From contig AP026549.1 of the NCBI GenBank assembly GCA_026075535.2, positions 7,006,001 through 7,070,000 of the forward strand: DNA of 64,000 bases. Reading direction: 5' to 3'. Origin of the DNA: Tricholoma matsutake (Eukaryota; Basidiomycota; Agaricomycetes; Agaricales; Tricholomataceae). Position 1 is the first letter of the stretch. Every line of letters begins with the position of its first letter. The notes beneath the pieces were generated by a model. It did not search any database, had not been told where the DNA came from, and saw nothing but the letters and a program-made list of their open reading frames with translations. The position numbers and the translations under genes were made by a program. Positions 43,073 through 55,115 of this stretch are shown here, piece after piece.

Positions 43073-43089
43073 ATGCATGTTAGTGTTGC

Positions 43090-43544
43090 ATGAAAGCCAA
43101 AGTCTACCTCCCAGTTTACTACACATTCCTCCCCCTGTTTTAATGCAGTATTTGGTCAAATGTCCCATTTTCTTGCAGTTGGGGTTCCCGCAAACAGGTG
43201 CGTTGAACAGCCTCGTTGATTTAATATGTGTGGTGAGAGCCACAGATGGCCAGGGGTCCATACAGTGGTCATTCTCAAGGAGGGATTGTTCATTTTCCAA
43301 AAATGAGCAGATATCCTTTGATGTGTAGGGGGATTCTTTTGTGGATGCGGTGATGTCACGAGAAATGATGGAATGTGCATGAGGGAAATTGTCACTGAGG
43401 GAGTTTAGGAGAGCAATACAACAAAGGAGGTCAGGTTTAATATCCCCCATAGCAAACATGCGGTCAATGAGAGCGCAAATTTTGTCAGCCATCTCAGGAA
43501 GGGGGGTCTCGGTGGTGCATTGAATAGTGAGAGCTGTTGTAATA
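43090..43544 (-). pseudogene. second copia copy, gag part (3' side of the pogo insertion)
   Basis: The minus strand reads MADKICALIDRMFAMGDIKP .. LLCCIALLNSLSDNFPHAHS .. CGNPNCKKMGHLTKYC, the same gag and zinc knuckle as at 1317-2492. Homology stops near 43,095, where it abuts the element ending at about 43,072. It continues on the other side of the pogo insertion at 46,687. Confidence 0.8.
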
Positions 43545-46500
43545 CTGTAAGCGCCTTAATTATAACAATTTGTCGCATCACAGAAGGTGTTTGTTGTGTT
43601 AAATTTCAAAATGTCACATCCCAAAACAGGTCATTTGTTATCGTCAGGACCAATGTCACGGTATTTTTTCCAAAAATTTCTGAAATCGCCACAGAACATA
43701 TCTACAAATATTTGATACCAAGATACAGCATCGTTTCATCTTGCAATTTCTCCAGAATCTCCATCAGCTCACTCCTCAAAAATTTTGGACCCTCTAGCTC
43801 AAGATTGAGGAAATCATGCAGCTCACGAAATGACAGTACATTGCCATACCACTGGCCCTGGGTTGGTTTCTTCAAGAGGAGATAGGTTGTGTAACAGACA
43901 TACAGATGCCTGGTCATGGAAGTCTATATCAGTGAGCAAATACAAACCAAATGAAAGACTTGCTGCCCAGTTTTACTCTCCAGATCATTTTGCATTCTTT
44001 CTTTGTCATCTGACGGTTCCCATATCGCTCGATCACCAAAGTAGATGTGGGTGCAATGGCCGGCACTACTCTGCATCACAGGTGACTCCTCTGACTTGGA
44101 GTTGGAGTCGTAATCAGGATCTGTTTCACCCTTGGCATCTGCATCAGTCAACTCATCATCATCCACACCACCCCGCAATTCAACAAACCCTTGCTCATTT
44201 TCAATCACCATTTGACCATCTTCCATCTCATCCATATCATTCGGGGCTGGGGTTAATCCGAGCACAGCTGCAAGCATACTGGGAGACACAGCCAGATCAT
44301 CATCAAACTCCATGTTAGCAGAGACATCATCCTCAAGTGGCTTTTTGACACCTTCTACCATGAAGTCGGCACTAGGATCACGTTGAACCGCTACTGACAG
44401 GGCAAACTCATTGTCGTCTTCAAGTCATTCACATACTGTGCAGAGCGCGGCTTCACTAGTAATTGACTCATGAGACAGATTCCATCCCTTCATTTGACAT
44501 TTTTCCCATGCTTGGTCATCAGCCACAACGGAGTCGTGTTCAGCTCTTCTTTTTGTTTAGCAGGATACTCACCTTCCTTACGATTTCTGGGTGACTTTTG
44601 AAAAATTGGTATGCTTTCAGTGCCCAGTCAACTGTTGCATTTTGGAGTGGGCCAAGATCAACATTTAGCTTTACAGCTGTGTTAGGCCTTGCAGCAAGCT
44701 GTGACTTGGTCTGCGCAACAAAGTACTGCACTGATTCACATTCAAAGATATGCTTTATGATTTGTTGGATGCCCACATCGTTGGGTTGAATTTTTCCTGT
44801 ACCTAAATGAATGTAGAAGTTCAGCTGTGATCTATAGCGAGGAAGTTTAGAACCTGACATCCTCCAGGAATAAAAATAATTTTTATCCATCCATATTCAG
44901 TCTTCATCCATGTGCAAAAGGGTTCTCCCCAATGAACAGACCAAACATCAATGATGAGCAAGCCCTCTATCTTTTTTAAGCCCTTGCGCTGGCGAAGTCT
45001 TTCAAGATATGGCGCAATAATTTTCTGAATCCACTAGTGAAATTTACAAAATGTTACTATTGACTGCAGTGATCATAGTAAGCTTACATAGCTTCAGCTG
45101 CTTACCTCCTTCATGCATGCCAAGTTACTCCAATGCTTGTCTCCTCCACATGAGAAGATCATTCCTTCCTTCTCTGCCTCAGCTTGTATTCTTGCAGCTG
45201 GCAGTGATTGTTTGGTTGACCCTTTCCAGATACACTGAAATGGTAGAATGTCTCCTGAACATGTGGTTGCTGACATCATTGTGAACTGCCACTTTTCTTC
45301 CTTTCCAAATGTTTCAACTTGCTTTGCGCCATGGAGTGCCCATGTTTGGTTGCCTAGTGGAATGACTTGGATGCCCAGCTGGTCCCCGTTGATCATTGCT
45401 TCAGGTATGATTCCTCAAACCATTGATTGGTACACAATCCGTAAGAACATATCTTCAGTCAAAGTTTCCCAGTTGTCTGGTGACTTCTGAGCAGCATGAG
45501 TACCAACCCACCATGACCACCCTAACTCAATGTCAAGAAACATTCGGAGAAAGTGTCCTGAACACTTGAACTTTTTGACGGCAAGTAATTTGGGTGCCAT
45601 TGTTTCGACATACGCAAGGATGATAGCACGTGCGATTGGAACTGAAATGGGTATTCCTCCATTGCAATTGATGAAGAGGTCTGCCTTGATGTTTTTGACC
45701 AATGCTGTATATCCATGCTAATTAAACACTCTTAACCTGTCAGTTTTCTACAAATGCAAGACAGAAGAACAAACCAAAGCCTTTGGGTGCCCAAGTCAAC
45801 CAACTACAACATGCCGTTTTCCTTCTTTCTCTACTCGTGCTAAAATGTTCTCCTTCCACTTTCGAGATCCAGTCTTGGAAATGTCAATCCAATGTTGTAT
45901 TGTTCCGGGCTGAAGGGTACAATATGTATCACCCCCACCAAGCTGCTTCCTTAAGAGTTTTACCATCTCTCCTGTTTGAAAATGGCATGATTTGGCTGCA
46001 GCATCAATGGCTTTCCATGTGGTTGGCTTGAACCAATTAGTTCGTCTTGAGCGGATTTGTGGCTTTTCCTTCTTGCCAATCTTGATTGTTCCCTTGCTCT
46101 CGGATGTGCATGAATCATCATAACTGTTCAATCTTCTTTTCTGCCAGTGCCATCATTATGGACAGTCAAAATCTGAAGACAAATTTGCCTACCTTGCGCT
46201 CTACTAGTCTGCCATCACTATTTCTCACTCCTAACTCAATTTCAATGTGTTGTTCTTTACTCCTCTGTCACCTTTTCTGAATGTTATTCTGCTCTCAGAC
46301 CCTTTCCTTCTGTCTTTCCATATAGCTTGCACCTCTCTCCCATTTAGCTTCCAATCCCTCCTGGATCTTTATACAATCTTCGTGCTTGCATTCTACAAGT
46401 TCCTCAGGAGAATATTTGACAAGAAATTTTTCCATGAAGATTGTTATAAGTAGATAAGAGTGCTTGGGGAAATTTTACTAGTAGTGGTAGGGCAACAGTT

Positions 46501-46686
46501 AGGATAGCACGAGGATGGGTAAATAATAAGTTATACAAGTACTTGCTGCTGAGTTTGGTCTCATTGGCATCAAATCTCAGTCGGTTTGTTAGTGGTCACG
46601 CATCGATTCCACCCGTTTGTTATGACCAGGACCATTTGTTAAGGTCACCATGTCACAGGCAATTGTTATAATTAAGGCGCTTACAG
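43545..46686 (-). mobile_element. pogo-like Tc1/mariner transposon with perfect 26-bp terminal repeats and TA duplication
   Basis: The ends are exact inverted repeats of 26 bases beginning CTGTAAGCGCC (43,545-43,570 and 46,661-46,686). TA is present at 43,543-43,544 and 46,687-46,688. Removing the 3142-base element and one TA joins the two halves of the copia gag (compare 2250-2290). TA duplication and a DDE_1 transposase identify the Tc1/mariner/pogo superfamily. Confidence 0.95.
43924..46450 (-). pseudogene. pogo-like DDE_1 transposase, several frames
   Basis: From the right: an N-terminal region (KIQEGLEAKWERGASYMERQ, about 46,400-46,330), then a basic DNA-binding-like part (KIGKKEKPQIRSRRTNWFKP .. 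GTIQHWIDISKTGSRKWKEN, 46,080-45,840). KFKCSGHFLRMFLDIELGWS and DNWETLTEDMFLRIVYQ (45,580-45,420) follow. The catalytic domain has NGDQLGIQVIPLGNQTWALH (first Asp, about 45,390), GLLIIDVWSVHWG (second Asp, about 44,960) and KIQPNDVGIQQIIKH (third Asp, about 44,780). An acidic C-terminal tail (44,361-43,924) completes it. The triad residues are visible, but frame breaks, some perhaps introns (for example near 45,030-45,095), separate the blocks. It may be a recently active copy with introns or an early pseudogene. Confidence 0.75.
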
Positions 46687-46688
46687 TA

Positions 46689-47060
46689 GCTGGACTTGAC
46701 GAGCTGGACCCTCATTCTGGTGTTGTTTGCAAAGCGCCTCCCAATTTGCAGTCATGTCCTTTTCCATAGATATAAAAGGGCATTCAGATGGAACAATACT
46801 AGAAGCTAGAAATGTGTATGCAAGACAGGAGTTGGCCTTCCAGTTGATTAATGCACAAGTTTCAGAAGTAGCAGGTGCAGTGATTGTGCCGGCGACATAG
46901 TCGTAGAGACCATTCAATGAAAGGGCAATGGTAATCTCCTCACACCATTCTTTGTAATTTGATTTAAGTTTGTCAAGTTTCTTGCTGGAATACTGAACCA
47001 AGAGTTTGATGGGGTAACCAAGGGAGGGCTAGATTCTGTCATGTTGGGTATAGAAAAAAA
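46689..47060 (-). pseudogene. second copia copy, gag N-terminus
   Basis: The minus-strand frame MVQYSSKKLDKLKSNYKEWC .. ALSLNGLYDYVAGTI .. NEGPARQVQLL matches the gag start of the element at 1-2610 and preserves residues lost there by a frameshift. It is separated from the rest of gag by the pogo element. Confidence 0.8.
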
Positions 47061-47228
47061 ATTTGGGATTCAAAGAGGCCATCTAGGGGTTTTGATTGCA
47101 CAAAGTAATCCATGATCCAAAAAGGGATAGTGATCGGATTTTCGATCAAAAAAAAGGATGTAGTAAAGTGTCAAGTGGCTAGGAGATTATCTACCATCGC
47201 TCAAAAGAGACGGGAGTGGCCCATAACC
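47061..47228 (-). other. copia leader of the second copy
   Basis: This is the untranslated leader, sharing GTGTCAAGTGGCTAGGA and the primer-site-like GGTTATGGGCC (minus strand, 47,218-47,228) with the first copy. Confidence 0.55.
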
Positions 47229-47601
47229 TGTATCTTAGATAAGAATAGACTCAGTCAATGTATAACTGACTATATACAAGCAAATAGTACCTAGATAAGA
47301 ATAGACTATGGTACTATTAGTAATCTAGTATGTAAGGTTCTATGGAGTGTTACTCACCTCAGTCGATGTATAACTGACTGAGGTGTCTAACTAATATCAT
47401 AGGGTATATATACTAGAGGTCATAAAGGTAACCAGCAAAGAGTGAGTATAAAGGGAACGTTCCAAAAGACTTGTTACTAATAGCCGACATGCCATAAAGG
47501 GATGATTGGAATGCCGACACACCATAATGGGATGTCAGTGATGGGATCAATGACCGTATTGTCAGATGTGATGATACCCATTCCCGGTGTACATCTCAAT
47601 A
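47229..47601 (-). repeat. copia LTR of the second copy
   Basis: On the minus strand it runs from TATTGAGATGTACACC to AAGATACA, 373 bases, with the CTCAGTC-type hairpin block twice (about 47,250 and 47,362), as in the solo LTR at 19,192. The expected TG start has become TA. Confidence 0.75.
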
Positions 47602-47613
47602 TACTGTTCTACT

Positions 47614-48446
47614 TAGTGTTTAAAGGTCCAGTCCAGTCCGGTTTTTGACTTCCAAATGGGGCAACCAGCAACCGCAACCAGTCTAGGACCGACCCAAATA
47701 TTGGAGGACCACAACTGGACCCTTTAGGACTGGTCCTAATCAGTCCATGGACCGAAAACTGGTTTGGACCAGTCTTTTGTCATAAAATTTATTGTGCCAA
47801 ATAACCCATATGTATCTCAACAAATATAACCATTACCTCATATATATTATATTCATGGATAGAGATTGTAATGCTCCGTAGACCGATCCAACATTTAAGC
47901 AATTCCATCAAGATTTGACTGAGATATGGCCAAAACTGAAAGGACATGCATTCAAGTTGCGGTTTGTAGTTTGTAATTTGTAGTTTGTAGTTGCACTCAT
48001 TTGGGCTGTTATATGAATAAAATCCCATGGTACAGATGATTAGGTGTGTTGTTGTTACTTTTATGATGTCATATAGCTGTACAAAAAAAATTATAGCTCA
48101 GGTATCAAGCAATGCAATCAAAGTTGTTCTGATACAACAAAATACTCGTACAAAATGTTTTTGGTCATATCTCAACCAATTCTTGACCGTTTTTGATGAT
48201 CCAGGGACCGAAAATGAAGTAAATATGTGTGAGAGTAAGGCCCAACATATGTTGGGACAAAAGACTGGTCGCAACCGGTTTTAACTGGTTTTTCATCGGT
48301 CCTACTATATTTTTCAAAACAAAAGACCAGCAACTGGACTGAAAAAGACCGGTCCATAAATAGACCACTGGTCCAGTCCTAATCGGTCCAGTTCAGTTCA
48401 GTTTCGGTCTTTTTTTCGGTCCTACAGACTGGACCTTTAAACACTA
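47614..48446 (+). mobile_element. hAT-type MITE with perfect 8-bp target duplication
   Basis: The element starts TAGTGTTTAAAGGTCCAGTC and ends GACTGGACCTTTAAACACTA, giving 20-base perfect terminal inverted repeats. It is flanked by GTTCTACT at 47,606-47,613 and 48,447-48,454. It is 833 bases long, rich in GGTCCAGT/ACTGGACC in both orientations, with no transposase. It is related to the copy at about 4300-4472. Confidence 0.95.
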
Positions 48447-48454
48447 GTTCTACT

Positions 48455-48934
48455 TGTAATTATGCTTCAGTTATGCTTTTTAATGTCAAGTAAGTCATGT
48501 AGACCATTATTACAAAAGAAATATGGCATACTATTGAGTTTTGTATGGATCCGTATCATTGATGAGATTGTTTGGCTGTGTTTATCTCCTCGTTACCTAT
48601 TACAAAAAATGCTCGAGAGATGGCAGTGGGGAATAGGGTGTGAAAATATGCATTCAAATTAGCAGCAGGGACTTCCACAGAGTGTTCTATAATATTCATA
48701 GAAGGTTTAAAGTCATCTAGCACCTCTGAACTTTAGACAACTTAGAGCACGGCTCGGCTCAACAGCTCACGGCTCCGAGCCACGCCGTCCCAAACACATC
48801 ACGTGGATAAAGAGTGACAAATCATGACCAACAACCATCCGTCTAATTACTGCTTCAAACAAGTGTTTTTCTCAAATGTAAATCCTATAATCCACAGAAA
48901 ATAACATTCTCAAGAGAGCATATTTTACCGATCC
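48455..48934. other. junction between transposon island and host region
   Basis: No gene was recognised. CG-containing motifs become commoner from about 48,740 (for example ACGGCTCGGCTC and GAGCCACGCCGTCC). Confidence 0.4.
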
Positions 48935-49052
48935 CTTGATTGTGAAGAAGGAGGAAAGTTATTAGGGTTCGATCAACTTTATACCAATGTCTGGCAATGT
49001 CCGTGAATGCTCGACCTAGCTCTAATAACTTTCCTCCATCCTTAGAATCAAG
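48935..49052. repeat. 118-base foldback sequence upstream of the GH55 gene
   Basis: GGAGGAAAGTTATTAG (48,950-48,965) pairs perfectly with CTAATAACTTTCCTCC (49,022-49,037). The flanks CTTGATTGTGAAGAA and TCCTTAGAATCAAG extend the match imperfectly to about 31 bases. It lies 302-419 bases before the GH55 start codon. It could be a small MITE; no target duplication was found. Confidence 0.65.
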
Positions 49053-49353
49053 TAATCAAGCACCTAGAACTTCTTCAAAAGAATATTTTATGGAGATCTT
49101 AGGTTTTACTTTTGAGAGAAACATTTAAGGGAAACAGTAATTAGAGAAATCCTAATGTGTTACAGTTTGTTACTCTTTAGCCACATGATGTGGTTGGGAG
49201 TGAACGAACACCTATCTTAAAGTAGCGGGAATTAGGTCAGCATCAGAGACTAACCTATACCAATATTTGACCAATATCAAACGTGGCTAGGACCTGGGTG
49301 TCCGCTATTTAGCTCTTCCAACTGCTCAGTCACTCTTTTCAAATTATCTTCAA

Positions 49354-52300
49354 ATGAGCTTCTCCGGGTTACTAGTACTCAATCTATTATCCATGGTGCT
49401 TAGCAGCATTACACTCATTTTTGGGGCACAATCGACATGTTCATCTGAGCTGGGAAATGGGAGATCAGGCGAAAACGATGCCTTCTGGATGGAGAATATT
49501 AATCATCAAGGTATTTCCGCGTTTAACATAGATCCAATCAAGTATCAAGTTTTTCGGAATGTGAAGGTAAGTACATAATGATACTGTTCTCAAGATTTTC
49601 ATTCCTGAAATTCTCAGGATTTCGGAGCCAAGGGCGACGGCACAACGGACGACACTGCAGCAATCAAGTTCACTATCTCCTCACCATTCCGAACAAATAT
49701 CTGATAGCTTCTGTCTAGTGCTGCAGTGTCCGCAGGAAACCGTTGTGGAAACGGAAACTGTCTTTCTGCTACGTACGACTGTTCTCCATTTTTACGGGTG
49801 AACAACGGTTGACTTTATGTCCCTCAGGAAAACCCCCGCTGTGGTATACTTTCTGAAAGGGTGTGTACATGCTCCGCTTCACTGTATCTGCTAATGCCCT
49901 TGAACAACAGAACTTACTTGGTTTCCACTCCCATCCTCGCTTATTACTATACTCAAATAATTGGAGATGCCAAGAATCCACCAACCCTTCTTGCAGCACC
50001 AAGCTTCACTGGCTTGGCTGTTATTGGTTCGTCGACTCATCCGGTATGACAATCTCAAATGCTTATTCGATTTCAGATGCTGACCCCTATATCCCTGGAG
50101 GAAATGGCTCCAAATGGTACATCAACCAAAACAATTTGCAAGTATCTATTACATGCCTTCGTCTACATCTCCCTAATTATTATACTTAGCTTCCAATCAG
50201 TGAGGAACTTCGTCATTGATCTTCGACAGTGGGCAATCTCCCTCTGCTCTATAGGTGGTTGATCATTGTGTAATAGAGTTCCACCCTCAGCAAATGGCAT
50301 TGGTATCCATTGGCAAGTATCGCAAGCAATGTTGCTGATGAATATCATTTTCAAAATGTCTATGGATAATGATACAACACATCAAGGTGTTTTTATGGAA
50401 AATGGAAGGTGAAAGGCTGGCAGTCTCTTCTTCTGACAAGGCTAATATGATTGACAGCGGCGGATACATGGGCAATATGATCTTCAATGGAGGCAAGTCT
50501 TTTGTTTTTGGATGGCCCCAGAGTTAAAATACTGATGGGAATGCAGGGAAATCTGGACTCAACTGCGGGAACCAACAGTGAGCATGACACTTGTCAACAC
50601 AGTCCATGAGGAACTCAATGTCTATCTGTCAGGTTTAGCATTAGGAACATTACCGCCAACAATGTACAGTCTGCTGTCACTGCTCCGTGGAATTGGGGTA
50701 TGACTGCATCCAGTATGTGCAATAATCAAACTAACATTCTTCTTGGATGGAGGTTGGACCTTCCAAGGAGTTAGTATTAACAACTGCACGGTGTGTGTGT
50801 CTGTCTTCTGAAATAACTCAATTCTCTGCTACTTACATAGGTTGGTTTCAACCTCACAACGGGCATTCCTGGAGGGGCTCAGGTAAGAATCCCCAGGGAA
50901 ACTTTTAATGTTCCTCATGCATTATTCAAGGCTGTAGAAGGCGAAGGTATCGTTGACGCCATCGTACAAAACACCCCGATCTTCGTGCAGACCTCAGCTT
51001 TCAACAGTACCCTTGCAGGATCAATTGTCCTAAACAATGCCAAGCTCACCGAGGTTGATATCGTGGTCGGATCCATCACAGGCCATGTCATGCTCGAAGG
51101 GTGCCCGAAAACCACCAAGACTGTTGAGTCATGGGGCCAAGGGAACGTTTATAAGAATATCATCCCCATTGGTATGTACACGCAGGGGGACATTCATGCG
51201 GCCCACAAGCCTTCCACGTTGCTTGATAATCAGGGCAGAATCTTTGGCAAGATGCACCCCCAGTATGCCGATTATGCTGTCAGCCAGTTCGTTAGCGTCC
51301 GGGATCATGGGGCCATGGGCGATGGAAAGACTGATGATACCGATGCCATCAAGGCGGTCCTTGAGACGGTCTGTAACGCTTCTCGAGCTTGTCCTTGGAA
51401 TTAGTAATTGATGGAATTCGCCCTCCAGTATGCAGGCTGCAAGATCATTTTCTTTGACGCTGGAACCTATATCGTCTCATCTACGATCACTATCCCTGCA
51501 GGGACTCGCGTGGTGGGTGAGGCTTGGTCGGTTATTGCAGGGAAGGGCCCAGCATTCCAAGATCAAGCGAACCCCCAAGTTGTCGTCAAAGTCGGCGAGG
51601 AAGGCTCGCAGGGCGTCACTGAGATTACCGATATCATCTTCTCCACCGTTGGACCAGGTACCTATTTTGTATTGGTCGTGTTTCACTTTCACACCTGTTC
51701 TTAAAGCCCCTGGTGCAATCGTCATGGAGTGGAACATCAGAGAACCCAACGGACAACAGGGTGGCGCTGGCATGTGGGATTCACATATCAGGTTCGATTT
51801 ATCCGATAGTATGTAATTTGTTTGACTAGATGGCGTCATTGTTTACTAGGTTGGGCGGAGGTTTTTCGGTTTCATGCTTAGAATTTTGGACATGATACTG
51901 AATATTTTGAATCAGTGGCCGGGACTGATCTCCAAGTCTCTCAATGTCCCGCAGCCATTGCAAAGGATGCTGACGGTAACCTCATGTTCAATAATTGCTA
52001 TGCTGCCTTCCTTGCTTTGCATCTCACCCCAGGGTCGACTGCCTACCTCGAGGTGGGTGTAACATCTTGATCATCTTCCTGCCGTTCATCCGACATTTCC
52101 CAGGGAACTTGGGTGTGGCTGGCCGATCATGACCTTGATGATCAAGTCACTAACCTGCAGGTCTCTCTATTTTCTGGCCGTGGAATACTTTCCGAGTCTG
52201 CTGGACCAGTATGGATGATTGGCACTGGTACGCTGATTTCCTTAGCATCATCATATCCTTATATTGAGATGGTGATCATATAGCATGTATGTTTTATTTC

Positions 52301-52938
52301 TTCCATTTCTGCATCTAACTGACGTAGGGACCTATAAGCCGAGCATCATGTGCTTTATCAGTACAATTTGGCCAACGCGAAAAACCATTGGATGGGAATG
52401 AGTCAGACCGAGACTGTAAGTCCAACTGGTATCCGTTAATATATCGCTAAGCTAGACGCAATCTGCTTTACAGCCATATTTTCAACCAGTACCTGGTCCT
52501 CAAGCTCCTTTCTCGGTCAATCCTTCATACTACGATCCTGAGCCAGCCTGCGATGATCCCTCTGCATGGGCTCTTTCAATCACCAACTCTGAAGACATCA
52601 TTATCTTTGGTATGTCATCAAGTCGACGGAGTTCTTACTGACATGACATTCCTACCATGACGCAGGTGCCGGTCTTTACAGTTTCTTCCAGGTCTGTCTC
52701 GCATGAGGAGTTTTACCCTATTCTCATCATGTGTTTCTAGAATTATACACAAGGTTGTATCGCAAATGCCACTTGCCAATCACAGCTGCTCGATATTGAT
52801 TCTAGGTCCTCGGTGTCTATCTACACTCTTTCAACCGTTGCAACGACCTTCCAGCTTAGTATAGAAGGACATGGTATCATCAATCAGGAACTAAATGCAA
52901 ATGGTTTCGCCGCCACCGTTACATCTTGGAGCTGGTAA
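49354..52938 (+). CDS. secreted GH55 exo-beta-1,3-glucanase
   Basis: Glycoside hydrolase family 55 enzymes release glucose from beta-1,3-glucan in fungal walls. The ATG at 49,354 starts a hydrophobic signal peptide (LLVLNLLSMVLSSITLIFGA). After introns come DFGAKGDGTTDDTAAI, TYLVSTPILAYYYTQIIGDA and FVIDLRQ in the first beta-helix domain. WESWGQGN-like VESWGQGNVYKNI and GRIFGKMHPQYADYAVSQF follow, then GAMGDGKTDDTDAIKAV starts the second domain. KIIFFDAGTYIVSSTITIPA, GAIVMEWNIREPNGQQGGAG, TWVWLADHDLDDQ, LFSGRGILSESAGPVWMIGT and HHVLYQYNLANAKNHWMGMS complete it. The stop TAA is at 52,936-52,938. Roughly sixteen short introns with GT..AG borders keep the frame, so the gene appears intact. Exact small-exon borders are inferred. 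Confidence 0.9.
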
Positions 52939-52998
52939 AGCAAAATATAATGATAAATGAACCATCTGTTCATCTTCATGTCATTTTCTGGTAAATGT

Positions 52999-53571
52999 AA
53001 ACGTAAAACTTCAAGTTGTCGACTCAATGTCTGCGGTGTCATCCTGCATGCACGTGTGACGTTGTAAAATGGCAATGTGAAGGAAATATACTACATAGAC
53101 TTTTGAGCCACAAGTCCGTCTGACTAGTGCAATGCTGTAACAGTTAGTTACTAACCTAGAACCTAAGTCTTTTTACTAACCTAGAACCCTAAAAGACTTA
53201 CGTTGTGCCCGACAGAGCAGAAAAACAATAGATGCGGGTAAGCTATCACAGGTCGTCTTCCGAGCTGAACACAACAATGGATCGATCCAGATTGAATAAT
53301 GATAATTGCACAAAAACCCATCTGATATTGCCCTACAAATTTGAATTACACAATAACCACTGCTTGGCCCCGCAAGCTTCAGTTCTGGAGCGCCTCCGAG
53401 CTATTGGACACAATGTTATACAAAATCTAGAGGTAAATATCCTATATACAAACCATCAATATAGACGCCTGACAATCTGTGCACGACTCCCAGCTTCAAT
53501 AGCCAATACCTCTGAATCACGCAAAACACCACGGCCATAAATCGATTCTAAACTAATTCCTTCCTCAACAA
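52999..53571. repeat. left copy of a 0.55-kb direct duplication
   Basis: From AACGTAAAACTTCAAG to CTTCCTCAACAA it matches 56,391-56,941 with scattered substitutions and an extra CTAACCTAGAACC block. The right copy contains the true last codons of the membrane-protein gene on the minus strand. This left copy holds only those last codons (equivalent to SLESIYGRGVLRDSE) and downstream sequence, so it is a duplicated gene tail rather than a gene. Confidence 0.9.
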
Positions 53572-53945
53572 GGGCATTACCAAGGCCTAAATATATATGA
53601 CATAGGGCAGAGATGGGAATTCAGTAGACACACAAACTCAGTAGCTTTCCTCACATGTGAGTTGGTTTTTCCCATGGGGTTTTCCACCACATAGAGGTTT
53701 TAACACATCTGAAAGGTGAGAAATTTAACTTTTCAATTATTTATTTAACCATTCCTATGGACTCAACCATGCTAGGCTTGAGGGGGAGTGTTGGGATAGT
53801 CAATCCTAGCACATCATGTTAGCGCATCACATATAAAAATAGAACATTATAGATCATAACATAGGTACATCATAGTATAGGAGAATATGAGACGTTCTAC
53901 CTTATCCTGAACACCCATCATTAAATCCCTATGAACTTCTACTCC
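53572..53945 (+). mobile_element. 3' remnant of an LTR retrotransposon
   Basis: A polypurine tract TTGAGGGGGAG is followed directly by TGTTGGGATAGTCAATCC (53,789 onwards), the usual layout of a copia-type internal 3' end and LTR start. The upstream CCCATGGGGTTTTCCACCAC is also typical of copia 3' ends. No pol sequence remains and the LTR end is not clear. Confidence 0.55.
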
Positions 53946-53963
53946 ATTCCATAATCCCAAGAA

Positions 53964-55115
53964 TCAGGAAGGAATGGCTGGAAGGCTGGAAGGCATAGTG
54001 AGCCCCCCAATTTGAGCTTCATTTCGACCTCCAGATATTTGGAGACGATGATTAAAATTGACCATCATTGCATTGGAATAAACCTTTCCAAGAATAATGG
54101 CAAGTGGGGGCATCATGGCTCTAATGGGTGAAAAGCCTATCATGAGATAGGCTGCAGCTATAAGCACTGATGAGCATCAGTCACAATTGTAGGAAAACAT
54201 GCATGTGGAGTTCATGACATACTGGTGATTGTACCAGTCTCCACTGCCAAACGAACAAGCTTCACCAAAAGTGTGTGGGTAGGTTTCCAACCAGTGTCCT
54301 TGCGTAACAACTGTATCTTGGATTATATATATGACATGAAATTTTTGAAAATGAACACATACAAAGTAAGTCATGGCAATAGCAATGACTAGGTCACAGG
54401 CAATGCTAAAGAAGCCCCAAATAATCTAAAGGCAAAATATTTGTGAGGCCATCAGGACATCATGCAACAGACCCTACTGAAAGCAGTGAAAAGCCTGGAA
54501 AAACTATTCTTGTGGTTAGAGGAGTAGGTCCATTGGGAATAGGTCCATTGGAAGTAGGTCCATTGATACTACCTCCATTTCTGATTCCTAGAACAAATTG
54601 GACAAGAGCCAACTGATAATGTTGAGAAAGCTTCACAACTGTGGTTATAAGGAAATCATACAAGAACAACAAGGATTGTGATTGTCTGTGAGTGTGCAAG
54701 AATGTGGAGACGATATGCATAAAATGTTTGAACAACAAATTCAACTGTTGTTGAGGCCATAAGTCACTCAACTCAATATTTGTTCAACAAAGCATACCAA
54801 TTCCTCCTAATAGAGGTATTGCAGTCCACAGGGTGACATCATCTGGCCATATGGTTGGAAGGATATGGATGGAGGGGAAGTCATACACAAAAATGCCAAT
54901 TTGCAGCAGAAGCATTGTCTGCACAGTCTCCATCATGAACACACTGTACACCAGAACTTTGTTCAAAGGCCTGTCCTCTGGAAATGCCAGGTAATACAGA
55001 TCTTGACAAGTTCCCATCAGAAATGAAGTATTTAGAACTGTGATCAAACATGGTGCCTTCACTCACAAACTTGAGCACAGAGGGCCCCATAGAGAGCCCA
55101 GTTAAGCAGGAAACT
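53964..55115 (-). CDS. DUF6534-like integral membrane protein, possibly damaged
   Basis: Minus-strand exons read FLLNWALYGALCAQ (about 55,115-55,075). After an intron come DLYYLAFPEDRPLNKVLVYS and VFMMETVQTMLLLQIGIFVY (55,000-54,890), then IPLLGGIGM. A less clear middle follows, with a repeated NGPTSNGPIPNGPTP stretch (54,520-54,570). Last is LIAAAYLMIGFSPIRAMMPP, with LAIILGKVYSNAMMVNFNHR and LQISGGRNE (54,160-54,020), to a stop at 53,964. The pattern FPxDRPxxKxLVY..ET.QT and KVYSN..MVNFN fits the basidiomycete seven-helix DUF6534 family, whose function is unknown. The middle part and the first exon are uncertain, so the gene may be broken. It lies between the two copies of the direct duplication. 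Confidence 0.55.
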
